The translations under genes were made by a program, and so were the position numbers. A stretch of 64,000 bases of DNA from Pardosa pseudoannulata (taxonomy: Eukaryota; Arthropoda; Arachnida; Araneae; Lycosidae): positions 81,177,965 to 81,241,964 of the forward strand of contig CM063501.1 of assembly GCA_032207245.1 (NCBI GenBank), in the 5' to 3' direction. Below the pieces are notes generated by a model. That model saw only the letters and a list, made by a program, of their open reading frames with translations. It was not told the origin of the DNA and did no database searches. This document shows, in pieces, positions 22,700-34,039 of this stretch (positions are counted from its first letter, which is position 1; every line of letters starts with the position of its first letter).

Positions 22700-23234
22700 T
22701 AATATCGATACGTAGCAAAGGCACACTAGTGGGACGTTTGCTGCGTAGCCTCATATCCAACAGTGTCCGCTGAACAGTGTGTTCCGATACTATTCTACTT
22801 GGCCCTGCATTGTATTGAGTTGTCAGCTGAGCCACTGTCTGCTTCCGGTTTTGCTTCACCATGCGAGACAGTCTCCGACGACCTTTTCCTTTAAAAGCGT
22901 GTGGACGTACAACACCATGTCGTCTACTGCTGGTTTCACCATCCTTCATCTACTTTGCATAAGTACTAACAACTGTAGATCGCGAACAGCGCACGAGTCG
23001 TGCAGCTTCGGAAATGCTTGTTCCGAGCCTTCCAGCCATTACAATCTGCGCTCTATCAAAATCTCTTAGATCCGCAGCCTTTCCCATCACACATAGAAGT
23101 AAGTGAAAGAATGATTCTTCAGTCTCTCCAGAAATAGTTAAATATCACTTCCACCTGATTACGTGCCTTCCACCTCATCCAGTCGAGTTCATTGCAAAAT
23201 GTAGGGGTGGTCATAATGCTTTGACTCTTCAGTG
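22700..23234 (-). mobile_element. Tc1-like element, 5' end intact, 3' truncated
   Basis: On the minus strand the element begins at 23234, next to TA at 23235-23236, with CACTGAAGAGTCAAAGCATT followed by ATGACCACC. This is the usual form of a Tc1-family terminal inverted repeat beside its TA target. The transposase start follows about 120 bp inside. Coding similarity ends near 22720, before the catalytic domain, and no 3' terminal repeat is present. Confidence 0.82.
22720..23087 (-). pseudogene. Tc1-like transposase, N-terminal half
   Basis: The frame starts with ATG at 23087 (MGKAADLRDFDRAQIV). A first helix-turn-helix segment follows (ISEAARLVRCSRSTV), then an in-frame TAG just before MKDGETSSRR. 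A second DNA-binding segment follows (RMVKQNRKQTVAQLT and HTVQRTLLDMRLRSKRP). These two helix-turn-helix modules are the bipartite terminal-repeat-binding domain of Tc1-type transposases. The DDE catalytic domain that should follow (about 200 residues) is absent: the frame loses similarity right after RPTSVPLL. Apart from the single stop, this N-terminal half is well preserved, suggesting a fairly young but dead copy. Confidence 0.88.
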
Positions 23235-23239
23235 TAGGT

Positions 23240-23430
23240 GACCAATATTACTCCCTAGAAGAACACAAACAAGCGAGTTATCCTAATTTAGAAGCAGGGA
23301 CCAAGTAGGAGACCCCCAAACTTGGCCTGCCACCTCCAGAAGTATTGTTTGGGAACTTTGAGGACACAAATACCAGGAACCTGTTTTAAGTATCTCAGCC
23401 GCCATTAATGAACCTCTTTGGCCAGCTAGA
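23240..23430 (-). mobile_element. SINE family S2, fragment
   Basis: It matches 17320-17615 in the same orientation: 'aacacaaacaa.cgagt', 'taattta.aagcag', 'gaacctgtttta' and 'cagccgccattaatgaac' blocks. The tRNA-like head is degraded or missing. Confidence 0.6.
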
Positions 23431-24325
23431 ACACCGATAGCACAATCCTCGTTATGATATGAACACCTTTGCTGATTAAACTACCTCTACTTGTAAGTGC
23501 CATTAACACCTATGGATGATTACGTAGTTAATACATAATACTGTTAGGTGTATGGTACAATCATCAATTACTGGGATGATTGTATACTCTTTTTTTTTTG
23601 TAAAATAAAGTTTTGTGCTCCTCTTTTTGTTATTGTCTGTGTATTTATCATGTCTGAGTAGTATTTCCGCTCATGTTTTGTTGTGTAATTATGATTCCTA
23701 ATTATTCCCCCCAACATCCTATTTTTTCATAAAATTTTAGGACACCTTGTGTAAAGAATAGTTTGTGTTTGCTTACTTCTTCATAAGTTATAGTTGTATT
23801 TGCTATCTAAATGGCATATACCATAATAATTGAGCTGAGAAAAGTTTTAAGCAACTGAATCTTTTAGAAAAATTACAAGAAATTCGTTGTCTACCTAAGT
23901 TTTAAGAAAATCTTCAATATACTTTTAAGTGATACCTCTTTTCTCTCCTTAAATCCCGAGCAACACCAAGTACATCAGCTAGATAGAAAATAAAACTATA
24001 AGAAAAGTCGCTACCACGAGACCTATAAATAATAGTGTGAAAGAAAAAATCGCATGTCCAGAACACTCAGGTTAAAATAATAAATGGGCCACATTGAAAA
24101 GAAGAAACTGATTAATGTAGTTCTGTCACTTATCAAATATTTTCTTTCCCAAAATAGATTAGAGTCAGTGTAATCAGATTCAATGAGATTGTATTTTTTA
24201 TGCGACTAATATTTAAAATAAATTGAATTTTTTTAATTCTGGAGATTTTCAAAATCTGGTCATTTTTTGAATAGTATATTTGTATGAATTATAGTAAATA
24301 TCCCATGTGTAGACATACATTAAAC
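23431..24325. other. No recognisable feature
   Basis: AT-rich sequence with no coding or repeat signal that I can support. Confidence 0.4.
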
Positions 24326-24432
24326 ATATATTTATTTGTGTTAGTGAGTGCTAGTTACCAATCGATTGATTTACGATTGATCGATTGATCGATTGACATA
24401 CATTTATTTGTGTTAGTGAGTGCTAGTTACTC
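24326..24432 (+). repeat. Direct repeat around a (GATT/CGAT)n tract
   Basis: 'tttatttgtgttagtgagtgctagttac' is present twice, ending at about 24357 and 24430. The two copies are separated by a short tract built from 'cgattgat'. Confidence 0.8.
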
Positions 24433-27060
24433 TAAAACTAGTAATATCGGCCGATGGCGACTAGTGGACTGTCTTTCTGAGTTTAGAAAGTTGAATTTTC
24501 ACTGCTGTCATGATTGCTCATAGATGTACGGATATGGATTTAAGTAGTAAGTCCAGGTCTAATTATCTTTCTTTAAAAATTATCTTCATTAAATGTTATA
24601 ACAGTTTAGCTTCTTGTAAAATTACATAAATTTTATAACTATTTCTAGAGGTATAATTATAAAAATATAGGATGTTCCAAAATACTGGATTTGTGTTGAT
24701 TACCAAAAAAAAATCCAATGCTTGTCTTTCCTTGTATATTAACATAGCACCAATTTTCCAAAATTTTCCAATATGTTTATCAAAAATCTGTCAAGTTCTG
24801 ATTATAATAAAAAATCTGTTTTGCTTTTGTGTTATTGTTGTTTCTCTATTTCTTCTTATGTTTAGAGGTTAAGAGAATCATGCAATCTGTTAAATGATTA
24901 AAATAAAGTATGGTTTTGATTTGGGAATCCAGGCGTGAGATCATAGCTGCGGTTTGGGGTCTTGAACCTTTGATCAGATATCTGCAGTACTGCCTTAGGG
25001 CGTAAACAACCCCTTTACTGGAGGAGGTCAACAGCTGATCTTTATTTTTATGCTGTCTTCATAACTCCCCTTTTTTTATCTATTTAACTGATTCAATTAG
25101 TTAACTCTTATTTAGTTGTCAGGTTTTTATATATCCATGGGATTTCAAGCGAGGTCCTGAAATTTTTAGGACACGCTAACTCACAGAGAAACATCTATAA
25201 GTTCCACTGTGAGTAGGATGGGCAGCTATCCCTAGTAATTACTTAAGCTTGCCTAGAGTTCTGTCATCTGTTTCTCAAATTTTCTAAATTCTTGTTAAAC
25301 AATTGAGCTTAACAATTGAGTATTAGAAAAGGCAACAATTACAAATTCTCTTATAGTTTTAAGAAACTTTATATGATCGCGTAGTTCACTCCACTCTCAC
25401 TAATTCCGGTGTGAAAAGTATGATTCTAGCATGGAGACACAAATGTCTTATAAATTCGCCTTCCATCTCACTTCTCTTTCAGTGGTGATATTTGCATGCC
25501 AATTACTTCGAAGGAAATCTAAATTGTGGCTGCCACATATCCGGGATCCACGTGCACCATCGGAATTGACCTGGAAGCTCCAAAGTGTCTTAAGGACTCT
25601 TTACACATATGGATCCAACTGGTGCATGACTGGTAACAGGGGAGATGAGATTTTCCATTAGTCAACTTACTTTAGCTTTTATGCAATTACAAATTGGTTG
25701 CTTGCTTGAGTATTATCTGATAATTACTCCTTCTGTTGTAAAAATTGTATCTTAGCTTTACATACCAAACCAAACTGAAAATATTATTCCAATATGCTCA
25801 AGATCTACCAGAATATTCTAACATAAACTACTTTATGAATGCAACTTTTTGAAGTTTCGTTAGACTGTTCATATTTTAAGGAATTACTTAAAATAAGCGG
25901 TAAATTTCACATTTTTCTAATATTAACCAGAATAATCATGGCGGTTATATTTTTTATTTTGATGAAATTAAGAAAGCAAAAAATTAACAGTTTTAAATGT
26001 TTGTTTTTGTTATGTTAATTTTTGTTTAGAGATGTATAATGAATGGTTTAAAACTACAAAAGTCCTCATAGCCCAAACTGTGTGAATTTTTAAAATTACT
26101 GTGCTTTATAAAAAAAAGATCATTCAGAACCATTTTAACAATTTTGTGCAAATATAGCGTTTAACATCTTTTAAAAGATTGCGTGAATGTAGTCATACTG
26201 CTGGAAAAACACAAGCTTTTTTGAGAGGGGGGTCAATAAGAAATCAATACCGTGTTTGATAAAAGTAAAAAATTACTTTGTGGACTATCGTAGAATGTTT
26301 GGATTATCGATTTTCAGAACAAAGAGGAACTTTGAATGAATACTTTTTCGTGATACTCTTTTTAAAATAAAAAATTTCTTTGGATATCCCACACATATTC
26401 GTGGGAAGTGATAAGACGCTCAATGAAACAAACTAATAGGAGATAATTTTAATCGAGTCTATCTGAATGAAGTCCAATGTACGCATATTTGGAGTGAAAC
26501 TTTTTTTACTCTCCTCGTGTATTCGTTTTCCATATCAGCAAAAGTAAATCACTTCTTCGGGTAAACTCGTAATAGATGAAAGAGTGCTTCGTGCGTCATG
26601 ATAGCAACGCCTTGTTTCGTTTTTGAAGGAAAAATTATTTTATATTTCCACTACCTTGAAAGAAAAAGATATCCATTGCAGTAAATTAGTCGGAATCAAT
26701 TTATTCGAGATCCACTGTGTGACGACATCATTGTTCATACTTATCACGCTGAGTTATGCCCACACTAGAAGAGAAAGCTCTAGTTCTCGACCTGTTTATT
26801 TGCGTGACGTCACCCGAAGTCGTTTGATCTCTAATCACACTTTCTGTTCTAGAGTGGTGATGGCTTACGAGGAGTGCCTCGTTTTTTTGAGATCCACCTT
26901 CTTTAACTTTACCATGCAGAGATTTGTTTACTTGGGGATTGAGTAAGATGTTCAATCGGACAAAGTCGTAGTCAATTTGAGTTAAACCAAGTGGAAATCC
27001 AAAGTGCCCAAATATTGTGCTGCCTTCGTCGCATACATTGTACGTTACCTCATATTTTGA
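24433..27060. other. No recognisable gene
   Basis: AT-rich sequence. Slightly GC-richer stretches occur at 24930-25020, 25470-25650 and 26740-26900; the last contains TGACGTCA at about 26805. A 130-codon open frame on the minus strand (26728-27120) runs into the SINE at 27061 and shows no family motif, so I do not call it. Confidence 0.35.
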
Positions 27061-27333
27061 TTGGAACGATGGCAAAATGGCAGAGCGCTGGTCTTCGGTA
27101 ACAGAATTGGTGGGTTCCAACCGCTTGTATACAGAGCTACTTGTATATATTGTCTGTGACAGATACTGACGATTGAACTATGGCAGAGAACTGCTCTTCT
27201 GTAATGGAGTTCACGTGTGCGAATCTTGCTGTTGATATGGATGCTCATAGCCGTTTGGAATTGGCTTTAAGCAGTAGGTCCCGGTCTTATTAGTCCCAGT
27301 GAGCAAAACAGTAGACCGTAGAGCTCCAACCCG
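27061..27333 (+). mobile_element. SINE family S1 variant with two tRNA-like heads
   Basis: A first head has 'gatggcaaaatggcagagcgctggt' (A-box region) and 'ggtgggttccaaccgc' (B-box region). About 110 bp later comes a second, more degraded head ('ctatggcagagaactgc', 'cgtgtgcgaatcttgc'). The S1 body follows ('gtttggaattggctttaagcag') and its tail ('gtagaccgtagagctccaac'), ending near 27333. It could be a dimeric SINE or one SINE inserted into another. Confidence 0.68.
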
Positions 27334-28024
27334 TATTTTGAGTGAAACCGCTTTTAAGCTTACCGTAAAGACATTTTTCCAGGATCGGAAAAAAGACAAT
27401 CCTTTAGATAAACCCGTCATTATCAAGTACATTTTAGCTAAGCCACGTGATGACCCACTTTGCATTACTATTTTACTTAAGTCATGCTTGCGGCATGTTT
27501 CGCAGATTTTCGAGAGAAAACCTTTTTAGATTCGCCGTGCACACTATTAGTATTGCTATTGCTATTACTATTTTGTCACTATTACTATTGCACACTATTA
27601 CTATTCACCGTGCACTATTTTTTTTTTTGAGAAGTGAAAAAGGCACTCAATTAGAAAAGATTAAGTTTATTTGAGTTAAGATAAATGAAGACTCAGTGTG
27701 AGGGCTTTTCACGCTTACAGTAAATTCTTTAGTTTTTAAAGGAATCCTTTGGTGTACACCAGGAACTTTAGAATTTGACATTCCTTCAAGTAAGATCATA
27801 TGAGTCAAATTAAGCTAACTTGACCCCTTATCTGTTAAATGTATTTGAGAAAAACGTGCCAAAAATATAAACTTTTTTGTCTTTAATTTTATTCTTTTAT
27901 TAGCATCAAAATGTTAGACATAGATTATTTTTAAACAAAAAAAATTAAATTTTAAACGAAATAACTACTACTTTCAATATTTTCACACATATGGGAAATA
28001 TTAATGGATAACAGTAATTTTTCC
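27334..28024. other. No recognisable feature
   Basis: AT-rich sequence with a short run of ATTRCT repeats near 27550-27610. I see nothing else. Confidence 0.4.
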
Positions 28025-28350
28025 TCAAATTACAGAAAAATAAATCAAATGACATAGTTTTCTGAATAAATATAATAAACTAATACAACAATATTATTAT
28101 TTATATCAACTGTAATGAATTCCATGTCCCTTAAATTCCTTTGAAATTCACAAATCCTTTACAGTATCCAAGAAATAGCGACAAATGGCACGAAACTGCC
28201 CAACGTTTAGCGGGAAAATATTTCTATCTATTGAGAAAAGGACAAATTAAATGTTATGCGTTGGACGAACCAATTTTGGGCTTCAGGGAATTACAATACC
28301 GTTTTATCTCTTCCCTGAAGTTGTTTCTGAGGTTGTCTCTTAAATAACAA
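28025..28350 (+). repeat. Dispersed repeat pair R3, copy 1
   Basis: It matches 43650-43985 in opposite orientation at roughly 75-80 percent. Both copies keep an open frame of about 50 codons over the shared core (FTNPLQYPRNSDK, then AGKYFYLLRK, then YALDE). Differences between the copies fall at all codon positions and most change the residue, so the frame is not visibly under constraint. It may be a fragment of a transposon gene of unknown family. Confidence 0.6.
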
Positions 28351-28429
28351 GAAACAAACTATCTCGAAAGTTCTTCCATTGCCTAACTAATGAGTGCTTA
28401 TATCATGTACCTAATTCGAATGTATATGC

Positions 28430-28990
28430 TGACCCAGGCGTGCGCTAATACAGCTGATTACTACGGATGACCAAACCGTCTCAACAGCTATCCGAAGCAG
28501 CTGCCAAACCGATTCTGACCTACGAAAAAACCGTTATGGTCCGATTTTATTTTTGTCCAACCCAGTAAGGAGTAATCACTACAAAGAAAAGCTCTGGACG
28601 ACCAGGAAGGTTGGAAGAGGAAGTTTCACTAAGGCACCTTGTGACACCCGTATATACGTAAAGGATGTATGCCTCTGGGTTTGTCTCTTCTTTTGGACAG
28701 CCTAGGGTGCTAAAAAAGCTCACGGCTCAGAGTACAGCTTAAAGTTGGTAGCTGTGGACGCGAGAGATGTTATCCACCTATAATGGACCTAAAACTAAGC
28801 TAAACTCCTCGGTGAAACAGCGCTTAGGAGACGAGGGCCTATGGCCCTAATCTCCATATCCGAGACCAAGGACTCTGGGGTGCGAAACATATGTTCCGGT
28901 TAGGTGGTCAGCCTAACGTGAAACCCTCAGTGTTTAGCTCCCAAGCAGGCTTGGTCGTCAGTTTATCTACCCAAAATGTCCCTAGTAGTA
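28430..28990. other. GC-richer unrecognised block
   Basis: Base composition here is close to half G+C, unlike the flanks, and the edges are fairly sharp. On the plus strand one frame stays open for about 90 codons from near 28432 to 28703. The same frame continues past stops with GETALRRRGPMALISISET. I recognise no domain. A decayed retrotransposon 5' region or gag-like segment is possible; a host exon is not excluded. Confidence 0.35.
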
Positions 28991-29145
28991 CAAATTAAAA
29001 TAAATTAATTTACTTAATCAATTTTGATTACCAGAGAAGTTCTCACTTCAATGGCTCTTGGAATCTGACAACCATAGTAAGCTAATAATATAGACATAAT
29101 GTTTTTAAGATACATACTACTTTACATATTCAAACTTATAAGCTT

Positions 29146-29786
29146 TTAACCCTCCGAGTGGAACACACCGAGGAAAAAAAAATCTCCAAAATTAGGCTAA
29201 AGTTTTATTGTGTCAGTGACCAAAATGTTCTATGATTTTTACTTCACTCTTTGTCGACTATATTGGAATACAGGAAACTCACCCTCGTTATTGTCCTTTT
29301 ACTTCTGGTTATAAATAGATATATAAATAGACATTATAGACTGTTAATTTTTAATACACATAAAGCTCGTCGAGTCTCGAAGATCATCCCATAAGAAAAA
29401 ATGGATTCTAAAATTACAAATAAAAATATTCTTTAAGAGAATGATTTATATTTTTTTACGAAAGTCATCCAAGCTATTTAAGTGGTGCAATTAGAGATAC
29501 ATCTGTTACCGCACACGAAATACTTTGAAATAGAGATTTACAAAGCCGTGAAAAGCTATCAGCGTCTTTGTGCTTCAGTGAGTAGGGGTGCATCCCTCAA
29601 TAAATGTCAGTCAAAGAGTGCAGTTCCTAAACTATCGACCTGACCCTCCTACCTCAAAACTCTATGGAGGAAAACACTGGCAGAAATTTTCGGAATGTTT
29701 TTGGAGGTCGAAAATTGTACGTGACAACCGCTTTAAGACATCATCGATTTGGCGGAATTGTACGTGAGAACCACTTAGAGGGTTAA
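29146..29786. mobile_element. piggyBac-like non-autonomous element (TTAA-flanked)
   Basis: TTAA at 29146-29149 and 29783-29786 flank CCCTCCGAGTGGAACACACC on the left and, reading inward from the right, CCCTCTAAGTGGTTCTCACG. These are imperfect terminal inverted repeats matching at 13 of 20 positions, beginning with the CCC typical of piggyBac ends. Near the right end 'aattgtacgtga.aacc.ctt' occurs twice as a subterminal direct repeat. The 633-bp interior shows no transposase. The left 130 bp is shared with 14521-14655. Confidence 0.72.
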
Positions 29787-30685
29787 TCCGCTGTCAAACG
29801 TTCAAAGAGTGCAAATGTTACTTTATAAAGCTCTTAGCATCAAATGGAGAGCTGAAGCATAAATGGCAACAAAACATTAAATCTAAACATCGCAAATCCC
29901 ATATATTTCAATGTGATAATTCAAAACTTGTGACAGCCATGACAATTTTACAGTTAAAACATAAAATTCTCTAAGTTTTCACTTTTACGCAAGCCAGTAA
30001 CCAAATATACACAAAACAGAAAAAAGCCATTTGTCTCTGTATAAAACAATTAGAAGAAAATGCGTATTCCAACAAATGACTCTCTCAAAACAGGAAACAA
30101 ATTGTTCCAAAAGTCACTTACAAACATATTACGCAACTTTAAATATTTCTTTTTTATCGTCATGAAAGAGGGATAAAAAAGACCCATTTTGCCAATTGCT
30201 ATTACAGTTATCTTGCATAATTGCAAGGAATAAGGCATTTATTATTCTCGACGGAGGTGCGTCTGCAAAGAAACTGAAATCGATAAAAAGGTGCCCCATT
30301 TATCTTCCTGCCATAATGTATGAGGTCCGCGATGCCCGAATTGAGATAAATTTGCTCTTTGTAGAGAAATTCTTCTCTTTTCGTGTAGAGTAATGAGTCG
30401 ATATTTCTTAGGTTTTCGCTTCTTTCTGTTTGAGGTAGATTTCTTATCTTAATGCGGACGTAACGATAAAAGAAGACTTTATTTTAATATAGACGACATG
30501 TGCAAGCGATACTGTTTGAAAGAAAAATTCCTTGTTTAAAAGATTTGAGTTCAAAGAACAAGATCGAAACTAGAATTTTTATATAACGTTTTTTGGCTAA
30601 TATTTGAAAGGTATATTAAAATTAGGTTATAAATAATTTCTTTGTGTAAAACTTAAAGTACAGACATGCGAAGTAAAAATCCGCT
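29787..30685. other. No recognisable feature
   Basis: AT-rich sequence with no repeat or coding signal that I can support. Confidence 0.4.
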
Positions 30686-30807
30686 ATATAATAATATCCT
30701 AAGTTAAAAAAACAGGACCCTCTGCCCTAAGTGGAAACAATGCCTCACCGTATTGCTAATCTAATAAAGAAATATGGAAGTTGGTGCAGAACAAGAGGAG
30801 AGTAATA

Positions 30808-32165
30808 TAAACCCTTATCCCTCTCGCTGCGTATTTTTTTTATCAAAATAGGTTCAAAAATTGCGTATTTGTTTTATTACATACTTCAAATCTATATAAA
30901 TTTTAGAGTTAAAATATACAAAAAAGTTTTGTTAAAAGTTTTAATACAGAATTAGGTCTTAAAAAAAAGTATTCAGAATAATCAAATTGAAGAAATATGA
31001 TATAAAAGCTAAATTTTGAAAATTAATCTTGGTTAAATTATCAGTTACTTTATAAAATACAAAAGCAAAACGTATATACTAATTAAAAAATGCAAAAGAC
31101 TTACAAAACATTTATTAGAAATGAAGTTTTGTATGTTAAATTTCGAAACAAGGCTCGAGGCAAAGTCCTACCTCGCAATCCTTGCACCAAATTCGCTTTT
31201 ATTCCACCTTCAGTTTTTTTAACAACAGACAGCACACTATCTACGAGGCTCTTTCTTGATGCGATTTGAGTGTATATGGCTAGCAACGTGTTGAGCAGTT
31301 AGTCTCATGGGTCTGTTACTCTCATGTACTGTTGGTCTCTTTTACTATTATTTGCAACATAACGTCGTCAAAATAAAGTTCAAAAGTGTACAAAACAGTT
31401 GCATTATTTGCCATGGTGAAATTTATACCGGGATTTCCAAAAATAGGAAATGAAGCAGGAGCTGGTGGAATATTTTGCATATTAATTTTGCACCACTATC
31501 AAATATTTTGAATAGAAAATGAATTTTCAGATTAATCACTCTCCGCAGAGGAATCCGTGAAATCCTTATCAGTTTCGCTATAACTATCTTCAATATGCTT
31601 GAAATCAGAGTCAGAAGTGTTATCAGTGTCAGAAATATTGTCAGGAGTATAGGTTATATCACTATCGAAACGCTTACTGCCAGACATCTTATAGCTATAA
31701 AAAGTGCTCTCAAAATGCTACAAAAATTTCTTCTATATTTCACAGAAATGTGAACAATTAAGGCCATCTGCTAGTTTACAGCTAAATAAACAATTGAAAA
31801 TCACAGTAAAGCCAAAATGAAAGAATAAACGGTTAAAGAGTGGATTGCACAGTTAAATAAACTGCTAAAATGCATGCCCGCGAAAATCGCGGGTTGCGCA
31901 AATTTTGCTACATCTATGTCGCCCATGGAAATCGCTGGATGCGAATCGAGAGTGTTAATTTGGCTATATCCGCTACAACGAACAATCAAATAAATAAAAT
32001 CTTTATAATAAATATATATTTTTATCGATAATATATAATATATTAAATATATTAATATTATTATTATTTATTATTATTATTATTTAAATTACTATTATTA
32101 TTGTTATTATTATTTATTTAAATATATTTTTAATCGATATTTGAAAAAACAAAATTAAGGGTTAA
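30808..32165 (-). mobile_element. piggyBac-like element inserted in a tandem-repeat unit
   Basis: The insertion splits one ~880-bp unit exactly at its TTAA. Units 2 and 3 read 'gtaatattaaataatg' and 'gtaacattaaaaaatg' where unit 1 has the element. The right flank keeps TTAA (32162-32165); the left copy is TAAA (30808-30811), a single change. The ends are CCCTTATCC on the left and, read inward from the right, CCCTTAATT, so the terminal repeat is short. The interior holds fused N- and C-terminal parts of a piggyBac transposase on the minus strand, and a 'cccgcgaaaatcgcggg' hairpin near 31876. At about 1.35 kb it is roughly half the length of an autonomous element. Confidence 0.87.
31115..31687 (-). 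pseudogene. piggyBac transposase, N- and C-termini joined, catalytic core deleted
   Basis: ATG at 31687 opens an acidic, serine-rich N-terminus (MSGSKRFDSDITYTPD and further S/D/E-rich sequence), typical of the family. In the same frame, after stops at 31532-31534 and two just beyond, comes PASFPIFGNPG and then YTFELYFDDVMLQIIVKETN. The F..yFdd...Q.IV.ETN pattern marks the start of the transposase domain. Following a TGA (31322-31324), still in frame, come LTAQHVASHIHS and then EPRR-stop-CAVCC. The frame ends with RACFEI-stop-HTKLHF and TAA at 31115-31117. The C..C and CFEIyHTKL patterns are the C-terminal zinc-binding tail. About 400 residues with the DDD catalytic triad are missing. All visible damage inside the remnant is nonsense mutation; the frame never shifts over 573 bp. 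Confidence 0.88.
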
Positions 32166-34039
32166 ATAATGAAATCCGTTTGTTGCATAAAATTTTATTA
32201 AGTTTTACTATGGAATCTCTGTAGAGTGTTTGGCCACTGCAAGCCATCATTGCTGTGTAAAAGCAGGATGGTTGATAGTGGTCAATGGTGGCGGATGATA
32301 GAAATGGTGATGGTGAATGATGTTTTCGGGAAAGTATTTTCCCCAAACATCAAAGACGACCATCATGTGTAAATCAAATGCATTGTAAACGACCTATCAT
32401 GTCCATCAAGACTAGCCCATATAGTGGGCCAGTATGTAAAGTCAACCAATCAAGTAGTGGCGATGTTTGCCATCATGGTGACCACTTACAGTGTAGAAGA
32501 GCCATTATATGTAACATCTACGAACCTGTTCATGCATCGTAATATTTTCATCATTTCTCTGCTCTAAAATTTTATTTACGGCTTGTAAAATATTTCATAT
32601 CTCAGAAGGTAGGAAAAAAAAGAAAATAAATATATTTTTCCCCCATGTCATTCGAAAATAGGCGTCGGCAGTTACTGCATTCCAATAGCTCGCTCATTAT
32701 TTATTTCTATTCTCCTTACGATATTTCTAAGCATTTATGTGAAATATTAAACAGGAAAAGCAAATTCTTCTAAGCAAAGAAATTCCTTCGATTTTGTTTT
32801 ATCCCATGTCAAACGCAAAGGATACACGCCATTAATGGGGAAGATTTTCCTCACAGTTCAGTTCCCTCTAAGAGGGACGAGAATTCTACCTCGAAATAAT
32901 TATGAATGATCCTATTTAATAATATCCTAAGTTAAAAAAAATAGGAACCTTTGCCCTAAGTGGAAACAATGCCTCACCGTATTGCGAATCTAATAAAGAA
33001 ATATCAAAGTTGGTGCAGAACAAGAGAAGGGTAATATTAAATAATGAAATGCGTTTGTTGAGTAAAATTTTATTTAGTAAGCTTTACTATGGAATCTCTG
33101 TACAATATTTGGCCACTGCAAGCGATCATCATTGTGTAACAAGAGGATGGTTTATAGCAGTCAATGGTGGCGGATGATAGAAATGGTGATGGTGAACGAT
33201 GTTTTCAGGAAAGTATTTTCATCAAACATCAAAGATGACTATCATTTGTAAATCAAATGCGCTGTAAACGACCTTTTTATGTTCATCAAATCTAGCCTAT
33301 ATAGTGGGCCAGTATGTAAAGTCAAACAATCAAGTAGTGGCGGTGTTTGTCATCATGGTGACCACTTACAGTGTAGAGGAGCCATTACATGTAACATCTA
33401 CGAATCTGTTCCTGTATCGTAATATTTTCATCTTTTCACTGCTCTAAAATTTTATTTACGGCTTGTAAAATATTTCATATCTCAGAAGGTAGAAAAAAAA
33501 AGAAAATAAATATATTTTTCCCCATGTCATTTGAAAATAGGCGTCGGCAGTTACTGCATTCCTATACTTCGCTCATTATTTATTTCTATACTCGTTACGA
33601 TATTTCTAAGCATTTATGTGAAATATTAAACAGGAGAAGCGAATTATTCTAAGCAAAGAAATTCCTTGCATTTTGTTTTATCATGTGCCAAATGCAAAAA
33701 AAAATGCACGCCATTAATAGGGAAGATTTGCCTCGCATTTCAGTTCCCTCTTAGAGGGACCAGAATTCGCCCTCGAAATAATCATGGATGATCCTATTTA
33801 ATAATATCCTAAGTTAAAAAAATTGGAACCTCTGTCCTAAGTGGAAACAATGCCTCACCGTATTGCGATTCTAATAAAGAAATATGGAAATTGGTGCAGA
33901 ACAAGAGGAAGGTAACATTAAAAAATGAAATGAATTTGTTGCGTAAAATTTTATTTAAGTTTTACTATGGAATCTCTGTACAGTGTTCGGCCACTGCAAG
34001 CGATTATCATTGTGTAAAAAGAGGAGGGTTAATAAAGTC

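Larger units (their letters stand above)
30686..34030 (+). repeat. Tandem array of an ~880-bp unit, about two and a quarter copies
   Basis: 'aataatatcctaagtt' begins units at about 30686, 32917 and 33798. Each unit opens with a conserved 'aagtggaaacaatgcctcaccgtattgc' block. It continues through 'tggaatctctgta', 'ggtggcggatgatagaaatgg', 'gtgaccacttacagtgtag' and 'cggcagttactgcattcc'. Unit 1 is interrupted by a TTAA insertion (30808-32165). Without it the unit is about 873 bp, against 881 bp for unit 2. Unit 3 stops after about 230 bp. Confidence 0.93.

Noticed and set aside
26728..27120. 130-codon minus-strand frame as a gene
   Set aside because: It runs into a SINE, has no recognisable domain, and its length is not remarkable for this slightly GC-richer stretch.
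28141..28347. Shared ~50-codon frame in the repeat pair 28025-28350 and 43650-43985 as a conserved gene
   Set aside because: Codon-by-codon comparison shows about four silent and more than ten residue-changing differences, the neutral pattern. It is kept only as a repeat.
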